In this document: piece by piece, positions 52,926-61,786 of the stretch
Layout of the letters: each line of letters begins with the position of its first letter
Position numbering within the stretch: the stretch's first letter is position 1
NCBI RefSeq assembly: GCF_000024945.1
Contig: NC_013520.1
Location: 892,501-956,500 of the forward strand
Source: Veillonella parvula DSM 2008
GTDB taxonomy: Bacteria; Bacillota; Negativicutes; Veillonellales; Veillonellaceae
Direction of reading: 5' to 3'
Length of the DNA stretch: 64,000 nt
Notes under the pieces: model-generated
Seen by the model: only the letters and a program-made list of their open reading frames with translations
The model's database searches: none
Told to the model about the DNA's origin: nothing
Translations under genes and position numbers: made by a program

Positions 52926-54968
52926 GTGAATCATCGGAACACACAAAAAAGTAAGTACTCATGGATTCTTATACTTTGTATTATTATAGGTCTTTTATCT
53001 TCCTTATACTTAGTATTTGAACGCCATCAGATTGAGAAATCTCAAAATCATATTGAAAATATTGTAGACTATGATGCAGTTTTACGAGCCAGCGCCTTTG
53101 AAAAGCGTAGTCAACAAGAAGCTTTTGATGCATTACGTAATGCTGGTGTGACTGCTTTTGCTATTTATGATCGCACGTTAGAAAAAGCAAAAGATGCGGG
53201 CCAAGTTAAAGTATTAAGCTCTGAAGAGATGGACTCTGTTCGTGTTAATGGCGCTGCGATTAAACCTGGGGCGACTTATGTGGCATTAATTTCAGGTAAA
53301 GAAGGTTATTATAAAGAAATTCGAGAGGATTTATACCACCGTATTGGCAAGGACAAGGTGAAAGAGCTTAATACAAGTATTGGTCCTGTTCTTGAATTGT
53401 ATGGTGCAACAGCAGATAGCTATGCAAAGATGAATCTTGGTATTTCAAAGTTGCAAGCACAAGAGGTTGCAGATCGTGGTTTCAATGTTATCGTTCGTCC
53501 AACAAACTATAGAAACGTAACATCTGAAGATATTCAATATGTATTTAAACGACTTGAAGGCATTCCTCATGTAACAGGGATGATTTTTGCTGGTAAAGAA
53601 GCTCTAGGTGCACCTAATTTAACGGATGAAACATTAGCATTACTAAATAAAAATCATATTCAACTAGTTGGTATCGAAGCTGTAAATCAGTTGCAGTATG
53701 AGCCACAACAAGGTTTCTTGGAAATGGCGGCCAAAAATAATTATAGTGTAGGTCGTGTGTATACTATCGCTAAAGAGGAGTTAAAGAAAATTACCCCTGA
53801 AGAAGCGGCACAACGCTTTTACATTAGTGATATAGAACGAAATATTCGTTTTAACTTGTTTCCGATGTATGAAACAGGTATAAATAATGAAACTGTTTTA
53901 CAGACTACAATCAACTATATTAATATAGCTACAGAGAAATTGGCTGTAAAAGGTTATGAATTTGGTCCAGCGGATATTTATCCTGCTTATACACCAAATC
54001 CATTATTAGTAGTTATTACAATGATCGGGGCTATCGCACTTTTTGTATATGTTCTACAAATGATGTTACCAATGTCTAAGCATACGCAACTTGTGGCCTT
54101 TTTTGGCATTTCTTTGGCATCCATTGTTGTATTTATTCTTACAAGTGGTACCTTAATTACTCAAATATGGGCTCTATCTAGTGCTATTATGGCTCCAGTA
54201 GGTGCTATGATACGCTTGATGGAAGAGTGGCGCCGTTATGATGGTGCACGTCCATTAGGTGCCATTAAGTCTACTATTCTTGCCTTATTATACCTTGTAA
54301 TTGCTGCATTATTTGCTGCTATTGGCGGTATGTATATCGCATCTTTATTGGGCAATACGAAATTCTTTATGGAGTTTGCTCTCTTTAGAGGTGTTAAGTT
54401 GACCTTTGTTCTGCCAATTATTTTAGTTATTATTGCGTACCTTCAACGATTCCCATTGTGGAACGGCCGCATGATTAATTCCAAAGAAGAAGCGAAAACA
54501 TTTGTAGTGGAATTCTTAACTATGGATGTTAAATTATATGTATTCTTTATAATAGCAGCACTTGGTGGCGCAGTATGGGTATTTGTTGGCCGTAGTGGAC
54601 ACACTGCAGGTGTTCCTGTACCAGGCTTTGAACTTATGCTACGTCGTTTTCTTGAAAATGCAATGTATGCGAGACCGCGTGAAAAAGAGTTCATTATTGG
54701 TCATCCTGCTTTAATGCTAGCTACCTTTGCGTTCATGCGTAAGTGGCCTACAGTAATTCATTTCTTGTTAACTCTAGCTGGTGTTATTGGCATTGCTTCA
54801 ATGGTTGAAACCTTCTGTCATCTTAGAACGCCAGTGTTCATGTCCATCATGCGTGGTTATGATGGTTTGTTAATTGGCGCCCTTTTTGGAGTGCTTCTTA
54901 TCATCGCAGTACGGTTTATGATGTACGTAACACAATGGTTCCAAGCTAGGGAGGTTGACCATGAGTAA
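52926..54968 (+). CDS. DUF5693-type multi-spanning membrane protein (GTG start)
   Basis: A 680-residue membrane protein of the kind annotated as DUF5693. One membrane helix at residues 14-32, an extracytoplasmic domain to about 355 (DYDAVLRASAFEKRSQQEAFDALRNAGVTAFAIYDR near 45, partly quoted), then some eight to ten membrane segments. The GTG at 52926 follows AGAAAGGATTT. It overlaps csaB by eight bases, and this pairing with csaB also occurs in other Firmicutes, which suggests a role in cell-wall polymer pyruvylation or export. Function unproven. Confidence 0.72.
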   Translation: MNHRNTQKSKYSWILILCIIIGLLSSLYLVFERHQIEKSQNHIENIVDYDAVLRASAFEKRSQQEAFDALRNAGVTAFAIYDRTLEKAKDAGQVKVLSSEEMDSVRVNGAAIKPGATYVALISGKEGYYKEIREDLYHRIGKDKVKELNTSIGPVLELYGATADSYAKMNLGISKLQAQEVADRGFNVIVRPTNYRNVTSEDIQYVFKRLEGIPHVTGMIFAGKEALGAPNLTDETLALLNKNHIQLVGIEAVNQLQYEPQQGFLEMAAKNNYSVGRVYTIAKEELKKITPEEAAQRFYISDIERNIRFNLFPMYETGINNETVLQTTINYINIATEKLAVKGYEFGPADIYPAYTPNPLLVVITMIGAIALFVYVLQMMLPMSKHTQLVAFFGISLASIVVFILTSGTLITQIWALSSAIMAPVGAMIRLMEEWRRYDGARPLGAIKSTILALLYLVIAALFAAIGGMYIASLLGNTKFFMEFALFRGVKLTFVLPIILVIIAYLQRFPLWNGRMINSKEEAKTFVVEFLTMDVKLYVFFIIAALGGAVWVFVGRSGHTAGVPVPGFELMLRRFLENAMYARPREKEFIIGHPALMLATFAFMRKWPTVIHFLLTLAGVIGIASMVETFCHLRTPVFMSIMRGYDGLLIGALFGVLLIIAVRFMMYVTQWFQAREVDHE

Positions 54969-56061
54969 TATTGTTATCTCTGGTTATTATGGCTTTGGTA
55001 ATGCTGGTGATGAGGCCATGCTTTGTGCTATTATCGATGCTATTCGTAAAGAAGAGGCTGATGCACATATTACTGTAATTTCTGGTAATCCTAAAGAGAC
55101 TAGTAAAAAGCATAATATTAATGCTGTAGGTACATTCTCTGCATTGGGTATCTTAAAAGCAATTGCTCATTCGAATCTTGTTATTAGTGGTGGTGGTAGT
55201 TTATTACAAGATGCTACTAGTATTCGCAATACTTACTATTACTTAAGTATTATGGCGCTAGCAAAGTTGCTTGGGAAAAAAGTAATGCTATACTCCCAAG
55301 GTATTGGTCCTTTAAATCGTTCATCAACACGTCGTGCCGTTGGATTTGTATTGCGTTTTGTAGATACTATTACAGTTAGAGATTCTATTTCAAAGGATGA
55401 ACTAGTTTCTTTGGGAATTGAAGATGTAGAAGTTACTGCAGATGCGGTATTGGCCATGCAACCAGCAGATCTTTCAATTGGCTCTCATATTCTGAAAGGG
55501 TATATATCTAAAATATCTGAAGCAGATGAACAACGTAAACGAATTGGTGTGGCGGTTCGTAGTTGGAAAGAGGATACAGAGTATAGAGAATCCTTAGCTA
55601 ATGTATTGAGCAGATTACAAGAACAAGATAATGTGGAAATTATCTTTATTCCTATGTCACATCCTGAGGATACAAAAGAGGCTAAGATCATTGCCAGCTA
55701 TATGCCGAATGGCGCTATTGTGCTAGAAGGTCCGTTCTCTACAGAGCAACAAGTGTCATTATCTGGAAATGTGGACCTCATGATTGGTATACGTCTTCAC
55801 GCTTTAGTTTTTAGTTCTTTAATGGGAAAACCAGTTATTGGTATTTCCTATGATCCTAAAATTACAAGCTTTTTACATATGATTGGTCAAGAGCCTATTG
55901 GCACAATGACTCATTTGCGTGAAGAAGCCTTATATCAATGGTGTCATAAATTGTTGAATTCTCGTGAGGAGTATCAAGCATCTTATGATCGCATTGAATC
56001 ATTGCGTGTAGATTCCCAACGCAATGCAGAAATTGCTATTTCATTACTTAAAGATTATTAA
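54961..56061 (+). CDS. csaB: Polysaccharide pyruvyl transferase CsaB
   Basis: Family that adds pyruvate ketals to cell-wall polysaccharides; in Bacillus this anchors S-layer-homology proteins. VISGYYGFGNAGDEAML near residue 5, NLVISGGGSLLQDATS near 73, MLYSQGIGPLNRSSTR near 107 and IGIRLHALVFSS near 278 are the family landmarks. The ATG at 54961 follows GGGAGG; an upstream TTG is less likely. About 366 aa. In this diderm host it may modify a peptidoglycan-linked polymer that tethers the outer membrane. Confidence 0.9.
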   Translation: MSNIVISGYYGFGNAGDEAMLCAIIDAIRKEEADAHITVISGNPKETSKKHNINAVGTFSALGILKAIAHSNLVISGGGSLLQDATSIRNTYYYLSIMALAKLLGKKVMLYSQGIGPLNRSSTRRAVGFVLRFVDTITVRDSISKDELVSLGIEDVEVTADAVLAMQPADLSIGSHILKGYISKISEADEQRKRIGVAVRSWKEDTEYRESLANVLSRLQEQDNVEIIFIPMSHPEDTKEAKIIASYMPNGAIVLEGPFSTEQQVSLSGNVDLMIGIRLHALVFSSLMGKPVIGISYDPKITSFLHMIGQEPIGTMTHLREEALYQWCHKLLNSREEYQASYDRIESLRVDSQRNAEIAISLLKDY

Positions 56062-56094
56062 TATATTGGATTTTATCCAGAAAGTGAGGTCTCT

Positions 56095-56931
56095 ATGGCT
56101 ACATTAACACAAGATGTTAAACAATTAGTTCAAGAGAAGGCAAAAGCTATTCGCGTTGGTATTGTACAGTCTGTAACGGCAGCGAAATCCGGTCACCCAG
56201 GTGGTTCATTATCCATCGCCGATGTGATGGCCTTGTTGTACTATGTTGAGATGAATGTAGATCCAGCAAATCCAAAAGCTCCTAATAGAGATCGTTTTGT
56301 CCTTTCTAAAGGTCATGCAGCGCCTGCACTATACGCTACATTGGCTGAAAAAGGTTATTTCCCTAAAGAAGAACTCTTGAACTTACGTAAAATTAATCAT
56401 ATGTTACAAGGCCATCCTGATATGAAACACACACCAGGTGTAGATATGTCTACAGGTTCTTTAGGACAAGGCATTTCTGCAGCTTGTGGTATGGCATTGG
56501 CAGGCAAAATTGATAATGCAGATTACCGTGTATACTCTATTCTTGGTGATGGTGAGCTTGAAGAAGGTCAAGTGTGGGAAGCTGCAATGTTTGCTGGTTT
56601 TTATAAACTGAATAATTTGACAGCTTTTGTCGATTTTAACGGTCTTCAAATTGATGGTGATATTACTAAAGTTCTTTCTCCATTACCAATTCCAGAAAAG
56701 TTCAAAGCTTTCAATTGGAATGTTATTGAAGTTAATGGTCATGATCTTGATGAGCTTCATAATGCTATTGAAACTGCGAAAGCTTTTACAGAAGGCCCAA
56801 CATGTATTATCATGCATACTGTAAAGGGTAAAGGCGTTGAAGAGATGGAAGGTCAAGCAGGCTGGCATGGTAAAGCACCAAGTGAAGAGCAAGGTGTAGC
56901 CTTTGTTAATGAAATTATGGGGGTGCAATAA
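56095..56931 (+). CDS. Transketolase, N-terminal subunit
   Basis: First half of a split transketolase of the pentose phosphate pathway; binds thiamine diphosphate phosphate groups. AKSGHPGGSLSIADVMALLY near residue 30 is the family signature, SKGHAAPALYATLAEKG near 65 follows, and GDGELEEGQVWEAAMFA near 143 contains the metal-binding motif. Length 278 aa. The partner subunit starts exactly at the last base of the stop, so the two are made together. Confidence 0.94.
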   Translation: MATLTQDVKQLVQEKAKAIRVGIVQSVTAAKSGHPGGSLSIADVMALLYYVEMNVDPANPKAPNRDRFVLSKGHAAPALYATLAEKGYFPKEELLNLRKINHMLQGHPDMKHTPGVDMSTGSLGQGISAACGMALAGKIDNADYRVYSILGDGELEEGQVWEAAMFAGFYKLNNLTAFVDFNGLQIDGDITKVLSPLPIPEKFKAFNWNVIEVNGHDLDELHNAIETAKAFTEGPTCIIMHTVKGKGVEEMEGQAGWHGKAPSEEQGVAFVNEIMGVQ

Positions 56932-57863
56932 TGGGTAAAGCAACACGTGAAGCATATGGTAATGCGCTAGCTCGCATTGGTAAAGAGAATACTAATATTA
57001 TCGTACTAGATGCGGATTTATCCAAATCTACCAAAACAGACACATTTAAAGCTGTGTGCCCAGAACGTTTCTTTAACGTAGGTATTGCAGAGCAAAACTT
57101 GATTTCTGTTGGTGCTGGACTTGCAGCGGCAGGTAAGATACCATTTGTATCATCTTTCTCCATGTTTGCTACAGGACGTGCATTTGAACAAATCCGCAAT
57201 GCTGTATGCTATCCTAAATTAAACGTGAAAGTATGTGCTACACATGCGGGCATTACTGTTGGTGAGGATGGTGCAACGCACCAAAGTTTAGAGGATATTT
57301 CCTGTATGCGTACATTGCCAAATATGACTGTAGTGGTACCTGCTGATGAGCGTGAAACAGAGGCTGTTATCGAATGGGCTGCATCTTATAACGGCCCAGT
57401 ATACGTTCGTTTGGGGCGTGCTGGTGTAGATGATGTAACAACAGAAGGCTACTCATTTGTGCCAGGTAAATCTACTATTTTGGTAGATGGTTCTGATGCT
57501 ACAATTATTGCTTGTGGTGCATTAGTTGGACCTGCTGTAGAGGCATCTAAAACTTTATCTGAATCTAATATATCTGCTCGCGTTATTAATATGGCATCTA
57601 TTAAACCTATTGATGCTGAAGCAATTGTAAAAGCGGCTACTGAAACTGGTGCTATTGTTACAGCCGAAGAACATAATATCATTGGCGGTCTTGGTTCTGC
57701 AGTATCCGAAGTAGTAGTAGCTAATAAGCCTGTACCTATGGAATTCGTTGGTGTTCAAGATACATTTGGGGAGAGTGGAACACCAAAAGAATTGATGAAA
57801 AAATATGGCTTAACTGCAAATGACATTGTAGAAGCAGTAAAACGTGTAATCGCTCGTAAATAA
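56931..57863 (+). CDS. Transketolase, C-terminal subunit
   Basis: Second half of split transketolase: pyrimidine-binding and C-terminal domains. VLDADLSKSTKTD near residue 24, FFNVGIAEQNLISVGAGLAAAG near 46 (partly quoted, with the catalytic glutamate in AEQN), FSMFATGRAFEQIR near 71 and ATHAGITVGEDGATHQ near 98. Length 310 aa. The split form is common in anaerobes and archaea. It probably provides sedoheptulose 7-phosphate, the entry substrate of the LPS heptose cluster at the start of this window. Confidence 0.94.
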   Translation: MGKATREAYGNALARIGKENTNIIVLDADLSKSTKTDTFKAVCPERFFNVGIAEQNLISVGAGLAAAGKIPFVSSFSMFATGRAFEQIRNAVCYPKLNVKVCATHAGITVGEDGATHQSLEDISCMRTLPNMTVVVPADERETEAVIEWAASYNGPVYVRLGRAGVDDVTTEGYSFVPGKSTILVDGSDATIIACGALVGPAVEASKTLSESNISARVINMASIKPIDAEAIVKAATETGAIVTAEEHNIIGGLGSAVSEVVVANKPVPMEFVGVQDTFGESGTPKELMKKYGLTANDIVEAVKRVIARK

Positions 57864-57877
57864 TCAAAGGGGATCCC

Positions 57878-58564
57878 ATGATTGAATTTAAGAATGTTAG
57901 TAAAGTCTATGATAATGGTTCTGTTGCATTAGACGATGTGTGTTTAACTATTAACGAAGGTGAATTTGTTCTCGTTTGTGGTCACAGTGGTGCAGGGAAA
58001 TCAACTTTATTTAAGTTATTAACGCATGAAGTAGTGCCAGATGCTGGTACTGTCATTGTTGATGACTTTGATGTTACGCGTATGAAGCGCAGTAAAATTC
58101 CTAAATTGCGGAGAAAGCTTGGCGTTGTATTCCAAGACTTCCGTTTATTGCCTAATAAAACAGTAGCAGAGAATATTGCTTTTGCTCTTGAAGTTATTGA
58201 AGAAAAACCAAAAATCATTAAAGAAAAGGTGAGTCATGTATTAGACCTTGTTGGTTTATCTGAGAAGGCTAATGACTTACCAGAGGATCTTTCTGGCGGG
58301 GAACAACAACGTGTTGCTATTGCGCGTGCAATTGTTAATCGCCCAACAGTATTAATTGCTGATGAACCTACTGGTAACCTTGATCCTGATACTAGTAAGG
58401 ATATTGTTGAATTGTTTAAGCATATTAACAATTTCGGCACTACCGTTATTATGGTTACCCATAATATGGATCTTGTTTCATACTTGAATAAACGCGTTAT
58501 TCGTTTAAAAGACGGCCGTGTTCAAAGTGATAATATGAGAGGTGCAGAAATTAATGAAGCCTAG
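57878..58564 (+). CDS. ftsE: Cell division ATP-binding protein FtsE
   Basis: ATPase partner of FtsX; the complex controls septal peptidoglycan hydrolases. Walker [10 protein letters not shown] near residue 36, the Q-loop [14 protein letters not shown] near 85, signature [16 protein letters not shown] near 138, Walker [14 protein letters not shown] near 158. Length 228 aa. AAAGGGGATCCC precedes ATG. The 3' end overlaps ftsX by 11 bases. Confidence 0.95.
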   Translation: MIEFKNVSKVYDNGSVALDDVCLTINEGEFVLVCGHSGAGKSTLFKLLTHEVVPDAGTVIVDDFDVTRMKRSKIPKLRRKLGVVFQDFRLLPNKTVAENIAFALEVIEEKPKIIKEKVSHVLDLVGLSEKANDLPEDLSGGEQQRVAIARAIVNRPTVLIADEPTGNLDPDTSKDIVELFKHINNFGTTVIMVTHNMDLVSYLNKRVIRLKDGRVQSDNMRGAEINEA

Positions 58565-59441
58565 AACGATAAAATACTATTTTAAAGAAGCACTGAAGTC
58601 TATGAAACGTAATGGACTTATGACATTAGCGTCCATTTCTACAGTGGCTTTATCCTTATTTATGCTCGGTGTATTCCTTTGTGGTGTCATTAATTTGAAT
58701 AACATGGCATCCAGTCTAGAAAATCAAGTACAGTTAAGTATTTACTTAAAGGATGGTTTAACAACTGATCAAATTATGGCAGTAGGAAAGCAAATTAAGG
58801 CTATACCTAACTTAAAGCATTTAGAATTTGTTAATAAAGAGCAAGCTATGAAGGAGTTTAAAGAACGCCTTGGTGATCAGCAACAATTGGTAAATGCTTT
58901 AGGTGATGTTAATCCGTTGCCTAACTCGTATGTGTTGACCTTTGATAATCCTAGCGATGTAAAAGCAACTGCAAAATTAGCTACGACATTCCAAGGCGTA
59001 GAAAGTACACATTATGGTCAAGATATTGTAGAAGAGCTTTTCCGCATTACGCAAGTAATTCGTATTGGTGGGATTGTATTGATTGCTTTCCTAGCAGCTG
59101 CAACACTATTCATCATTTCAAATACAATTCGGTTGACTGTATTCGCACGTCGTAAAGAAATTGCAATCATGAAATATGTAGGTGCTACTAATGGATTTAT
59201 TCGTTGGCCATTTTTGATTGAAGGCATGTTGTTAGGCTTAATTGGTGCTATCATTGCCGTTCTTTGCGTTGGTGAATTTTATCACTTCATCACACTGGAA
59301 GTTTCTGAATCATTAGCATTCTTCCCTTTAGTACCAATGTTCCCATTCTTCTATGATGTAGCCCTTTATATCTTAGGTGGCGGCATAGTAGTAGGTGCTA
59401 TTGGTAGTACTATTTCTTTGAAACAATACATGAAGGTGTAA
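58554..59441 (+). CDS. ftsX: Cell division permease-like protein FtsX
   Basis: Membrane partner of FtsE that transmits ATP hydrolysis to an extracytoplasmic peptidoglycan hydrolase. One membrane helix near residues 22-45, the extracytoplasmic domain (VQLSIYLKDGLTTDQI onward) to about 165, then three helices (IVLIAFLAAATLFIIS; LLGLIGAIIAVLCVG; FYDVALYILGGGIVVGAIG). ARRKEIAIMKYVGATNGFIRWPF near 201 (partly quoted) is the FtsX/MacB family motif. ATG at 58554 has GAGAGG upstream; the GTG at 58542 overlaps it. About 295 aa. One-base overlap with the M23 gene. Confidence 0.93.
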   Translation: MKPRTIKYYFKEALKSMKRNGLMTLASISTVALSLFMLGVFLCGVINLNNMASSLENQVQLSIYLKDGLTTDQIMAVGKQIKAIPNLKHLEFVNKEQAMKEFKERLGDQQQLVNALGDVNPLPNSYVLTFDNPSDVKATAKLATTFQGVESTHYGQDIVEELFRITQVIRIGGIVLIAFLAAATLFIISNTIRLTVFARRKEIAIMKYVGATNGFIRWPFLIEGMLLGLIGAIIAVLCVGEFYHFITLEVSESLAFFPLVPMFPFFYDVALYILGGGIVVGAIGSTISLKQYMKV

Positions 59442-60628
59442 TGTTTATGAATAATAGTATATTTAAATCTCGCTTCGTAGCGGCAATTTTGACTGGTATA
59501 GTGGTATTGGGAACACCATTATACATCGTTGCAGAGGACGAAGATTTAACAAATCAACTTGATTCAATTCAACAACAAGTTAATCAACAAAATGCTAAAA
59601 AGGCAGATGCTGAAACTGTAATAGTCAGTGTATCCGAACAGTTACGTCAAATCGAAGAACAATTACGTCAGGCTCAGCAACAATTGGATTCTATTCAACA
59701 ACAACGTATATCTGTTGAAAATGATATTACAGTGAATGAAAAATTACTTGCTGAAGCACAAAAGCGACTAGAAGGGCGAGAAGCCGTATTTTATAAGCGT
59801 GTACGTGATATTTATATTAACGGTCGTTTAAGTTATTTAGATGTAGTTATTGGATCTAAAGATTTTACAGACTTTGCTAATCGTTTAGAAATTTTAAAAC
59901 GAATTATTGATTCTGATATTAAATTAATTGAGGAAATCAAAAAAGAGCGCGCTGAAATAGCGGCTCGAAAGCAAGCACTAGAACAGTCTCGTGCAAAACT
60001 AGTTGAGATTGAAAAAGCAGCTGCGGCAAAACGAGCTGAAATAGAGCAAAAGAAGAAAGAACGTGAGGTAGTTCTTCAAAAGGCTCAAAATGATCGTGCT
60101 ACAGCAATGCAAGCAGTAGAAGAATTAAATGCATCTTCTGCACAGATTACAGCGTTATTGAAAGCACGTCAAGCAGAGCGTGCCGCTGCTCGTGCTGCGG
60201 CAGCGGCTCAACAATCTTCACCAACTTACTCTTGGGTACAAGGGTCTGGTCAACTTGGGTGGCCTGTAAGTGGTGAAATTACCTCTCCATATGGCTATCG
60301 TACACATCCGATTTGGGGCACTACAATTTATCATTCTGGCATTGATATTGGTGTTGATGAAGGTACACCTGTTCATGCTGCAGATGGTGGTACTGTTGCT
60401 TGGTCGGGTTGGATGGGTGGCTATGGTTATGCCGTAGTTATCGATCATGGTAATGGCATGTCTACTCTTTATGGACATAATTCTGAACTTGCTGTCTCTG
60501 AAGGGCAAGATGTGGGTAAGGGTCAAGTTATTGCCTATGCTGGTAGCACAGGCAATAGTACAGGGCCACATGTACATTTTGAAGTTCGTATAAGTGGGGA
60601 TCCTGTGGATCCTATGGGATATTTATAA
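59441..60628 (+). CDS. M23 (LytM) peptidoglycan endopeptidase with coiled coil, EnvC-like
   Basis: A 395-residue exported protein: hydrophobic signal near 10-28, a long coiled coil from about 32 to 260 (QQQVNQQNAKKADAE, then repeated A/E/K/R heptads), and a LytM domain from about 275. It is predicted to be the hydrolase (or hydrolase activator) controlled by FtsEX, whose genes lie directly upstream. Unlike E. coli EnvC, whose LytM site is degenerate, the zinc motifs look intact: YHSGIDIG (HxxxD) and GPHVHFEV (HxH). This favours a directly active endopeptidase. A second in-frame ATG at 59447 could also be the start. Confidence 0.88.
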   Translation: MFMNNSIFKSRFVAAILTGIVVLGTPLYIVAEDEDLTNQLDSIQQQVNQQNAKKADAETVIVSVSEQLRQIEEQLRQAQQQLDSIQQQRISVENDITVNEKLLAEAQKRLEGREAVFYKRVRDIYINGRLSYLDVVIGSKDFTDFANRLEILKRIIDSDIKLIEEIKKERAEIAARKQALEQSRAKLVEIEKAAAAKRAEIEQKKKEREVVLQKAQNDRATAMQAVEELNASSAQITALLKARQAERAAARAAAAAQQSSPTYSWVQGSGQLGWPVSGEITSPYGYRTHPIWGTTIYHSGIDIGVDEGTPVHAADGGTVAWSGWMGGYGYAVVIDHGNGMSTLYGHNSELAVSEGQDVGKGQVIAYAGSTGNSTGPHVHFEVRISGDPVDPMGYL

Positions 60629-60629
60629 T

Positions 60630-61769
60630 ATGAAATTTGATACACGTACGGTGTTATGGAGTCTATTGAAATATATAGGCTCTGGCATCGTTATTATGTG
60701 GCTTACATTTTGGTACCTTTCCGGTTCATTTTGGGGTCTGCCAAGATTATTTATAGCCTATTATACTGCGAGTCAAGTTTTTATGACACCTATGGCTAAA
60801 AGTACCCTTTATGATGGTATGCTAAAGGGGTTAATTGACTCTTTGGGAGAACCGCATAGTGTTTATTTAAATGCAGAAGAATATAAGTCCATGAAAATGC
60901 AAACATCTGCAACATATGCTGGTGTCGGTATGGTCCTTGGTACTGATGATAAAGGTCTATATGCTGTTAGCGTTATGGAAGACCAACCAGCTTTCAAAGC
61001 TGGAATTAAACCTGGAGACCACATTATTGCTATCGATGGACAATCTACTACTGAAATTCCGGTAGAGGAAGCATCTTCTCGTATTCGTGGCGAAGCAGGT
61101 ACTACTGTAGCTCTTGATATTGAGCGTAATGGTGAAAAGTTGCATTTTGATATCACTCGTGAATCCATTGTTTTGCCTACTGTTAAAAGTAAAATGCTAA
61201 CTAGCACAGTTGGGTATATTCGTATTAGTCAGTTTGCAGAAAATACCGCAGAAGATTTTGCCACTCAATATAAAGAGCTTCAATCTCAAGGTATGAAGGC
61301 CCTTGTCTTGGACTTACGAGATAATCCAGGCGGTTTATTATCTACTACTGAAAAGATATCTAACTATATTATGCCTCCAGGTACACTCGTAACAGTACAA
61401 AATCGATCAGGTAAAAAGGATACTTATAAGTCAGATGGACCTGATGTAGCTATGCCATTGGTTGTTTTAGTTAATAAGGGCTCTGCTAGTGCATCAGAAA
61501 TCATAGCAGGCGCTGTTCAAGATCGTAAATTAGGCACTATCGTAGGTACTAATACATATGGTAAAGGTACCGTTCAAACTATTTTCCCTAGTTTAGATGA
61601 TGAAGGAATTAAAGTAACTATTGCTAAGTACCACACGCCAAGTGATCGTGTTATTGATGGAACAGGTATTAAACCTGATGTAGAAATCGATTTACCAAAA
61701 GGTGTACATCCATCTAGTACATTAGATGATATTCAAATTAAAAAGGCATTAGAGCTATTACAGCAATAA
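60630..61769 (+). CDS. Carboxyl-terminal processing protease CtpA (S41)
   Basis: Exported serine protease with PDZ domain. A membrane segment near residues 11-35 is followed by MLKGLIDSLGEPHSVYL near 70, the PDZ domain (SATYAGVGMVLG to about 180) and the S41 core with VLDLRDNPGGLL near 223, NKGSASASEIIAGAVQDR near 283 (catalytic serine after SA) and TYGKGTVQ near 309 (catalytic lysine). ATG at 60630 lies one base after the M23 stop and has only a weak ribosome site, so translation is probably coupled. About 379 aa. It may regulate the neighbouring cell-wall hydrolase; this is inferred from adjacency. Confidence 0.93.
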   Translation: MKFDTRTVLWSLLKYIGSGIVIMWLTFWYLSGSFWGLPRLFIAYYTASQVFMTPMAKSTLYDGMLKGLIDSLGEPHSVYLNAEEYKSMKMQTSATYAGVGMVLGTDDKGLYAVSVMEDQPAFKAGIKPGDHIIAIDGQSTTEIPVEEASSRIRGEAGTTVALDIERNGEKLHFDITRESIVLPTVKSKMLTSTVGYIRISQFAENTAEDFATQYKELQSQGMKALVLDLRDNPGGLLSTTEKISNYIMPPGTLVTVQNRSGKKDTYKSDGPDVAMPLVVLVNKGSASASEIIAGAVQDRKLGTIVGTNTYGKGTVQTIFPSLDDEGIKVTIAKYHTPSDRVIDGTGIKPDVEIDLPKGVHPSSTLDDIQIKKALELLQQ

Positions 61770-61786
61770 TGCATAGGAGTTAAATT

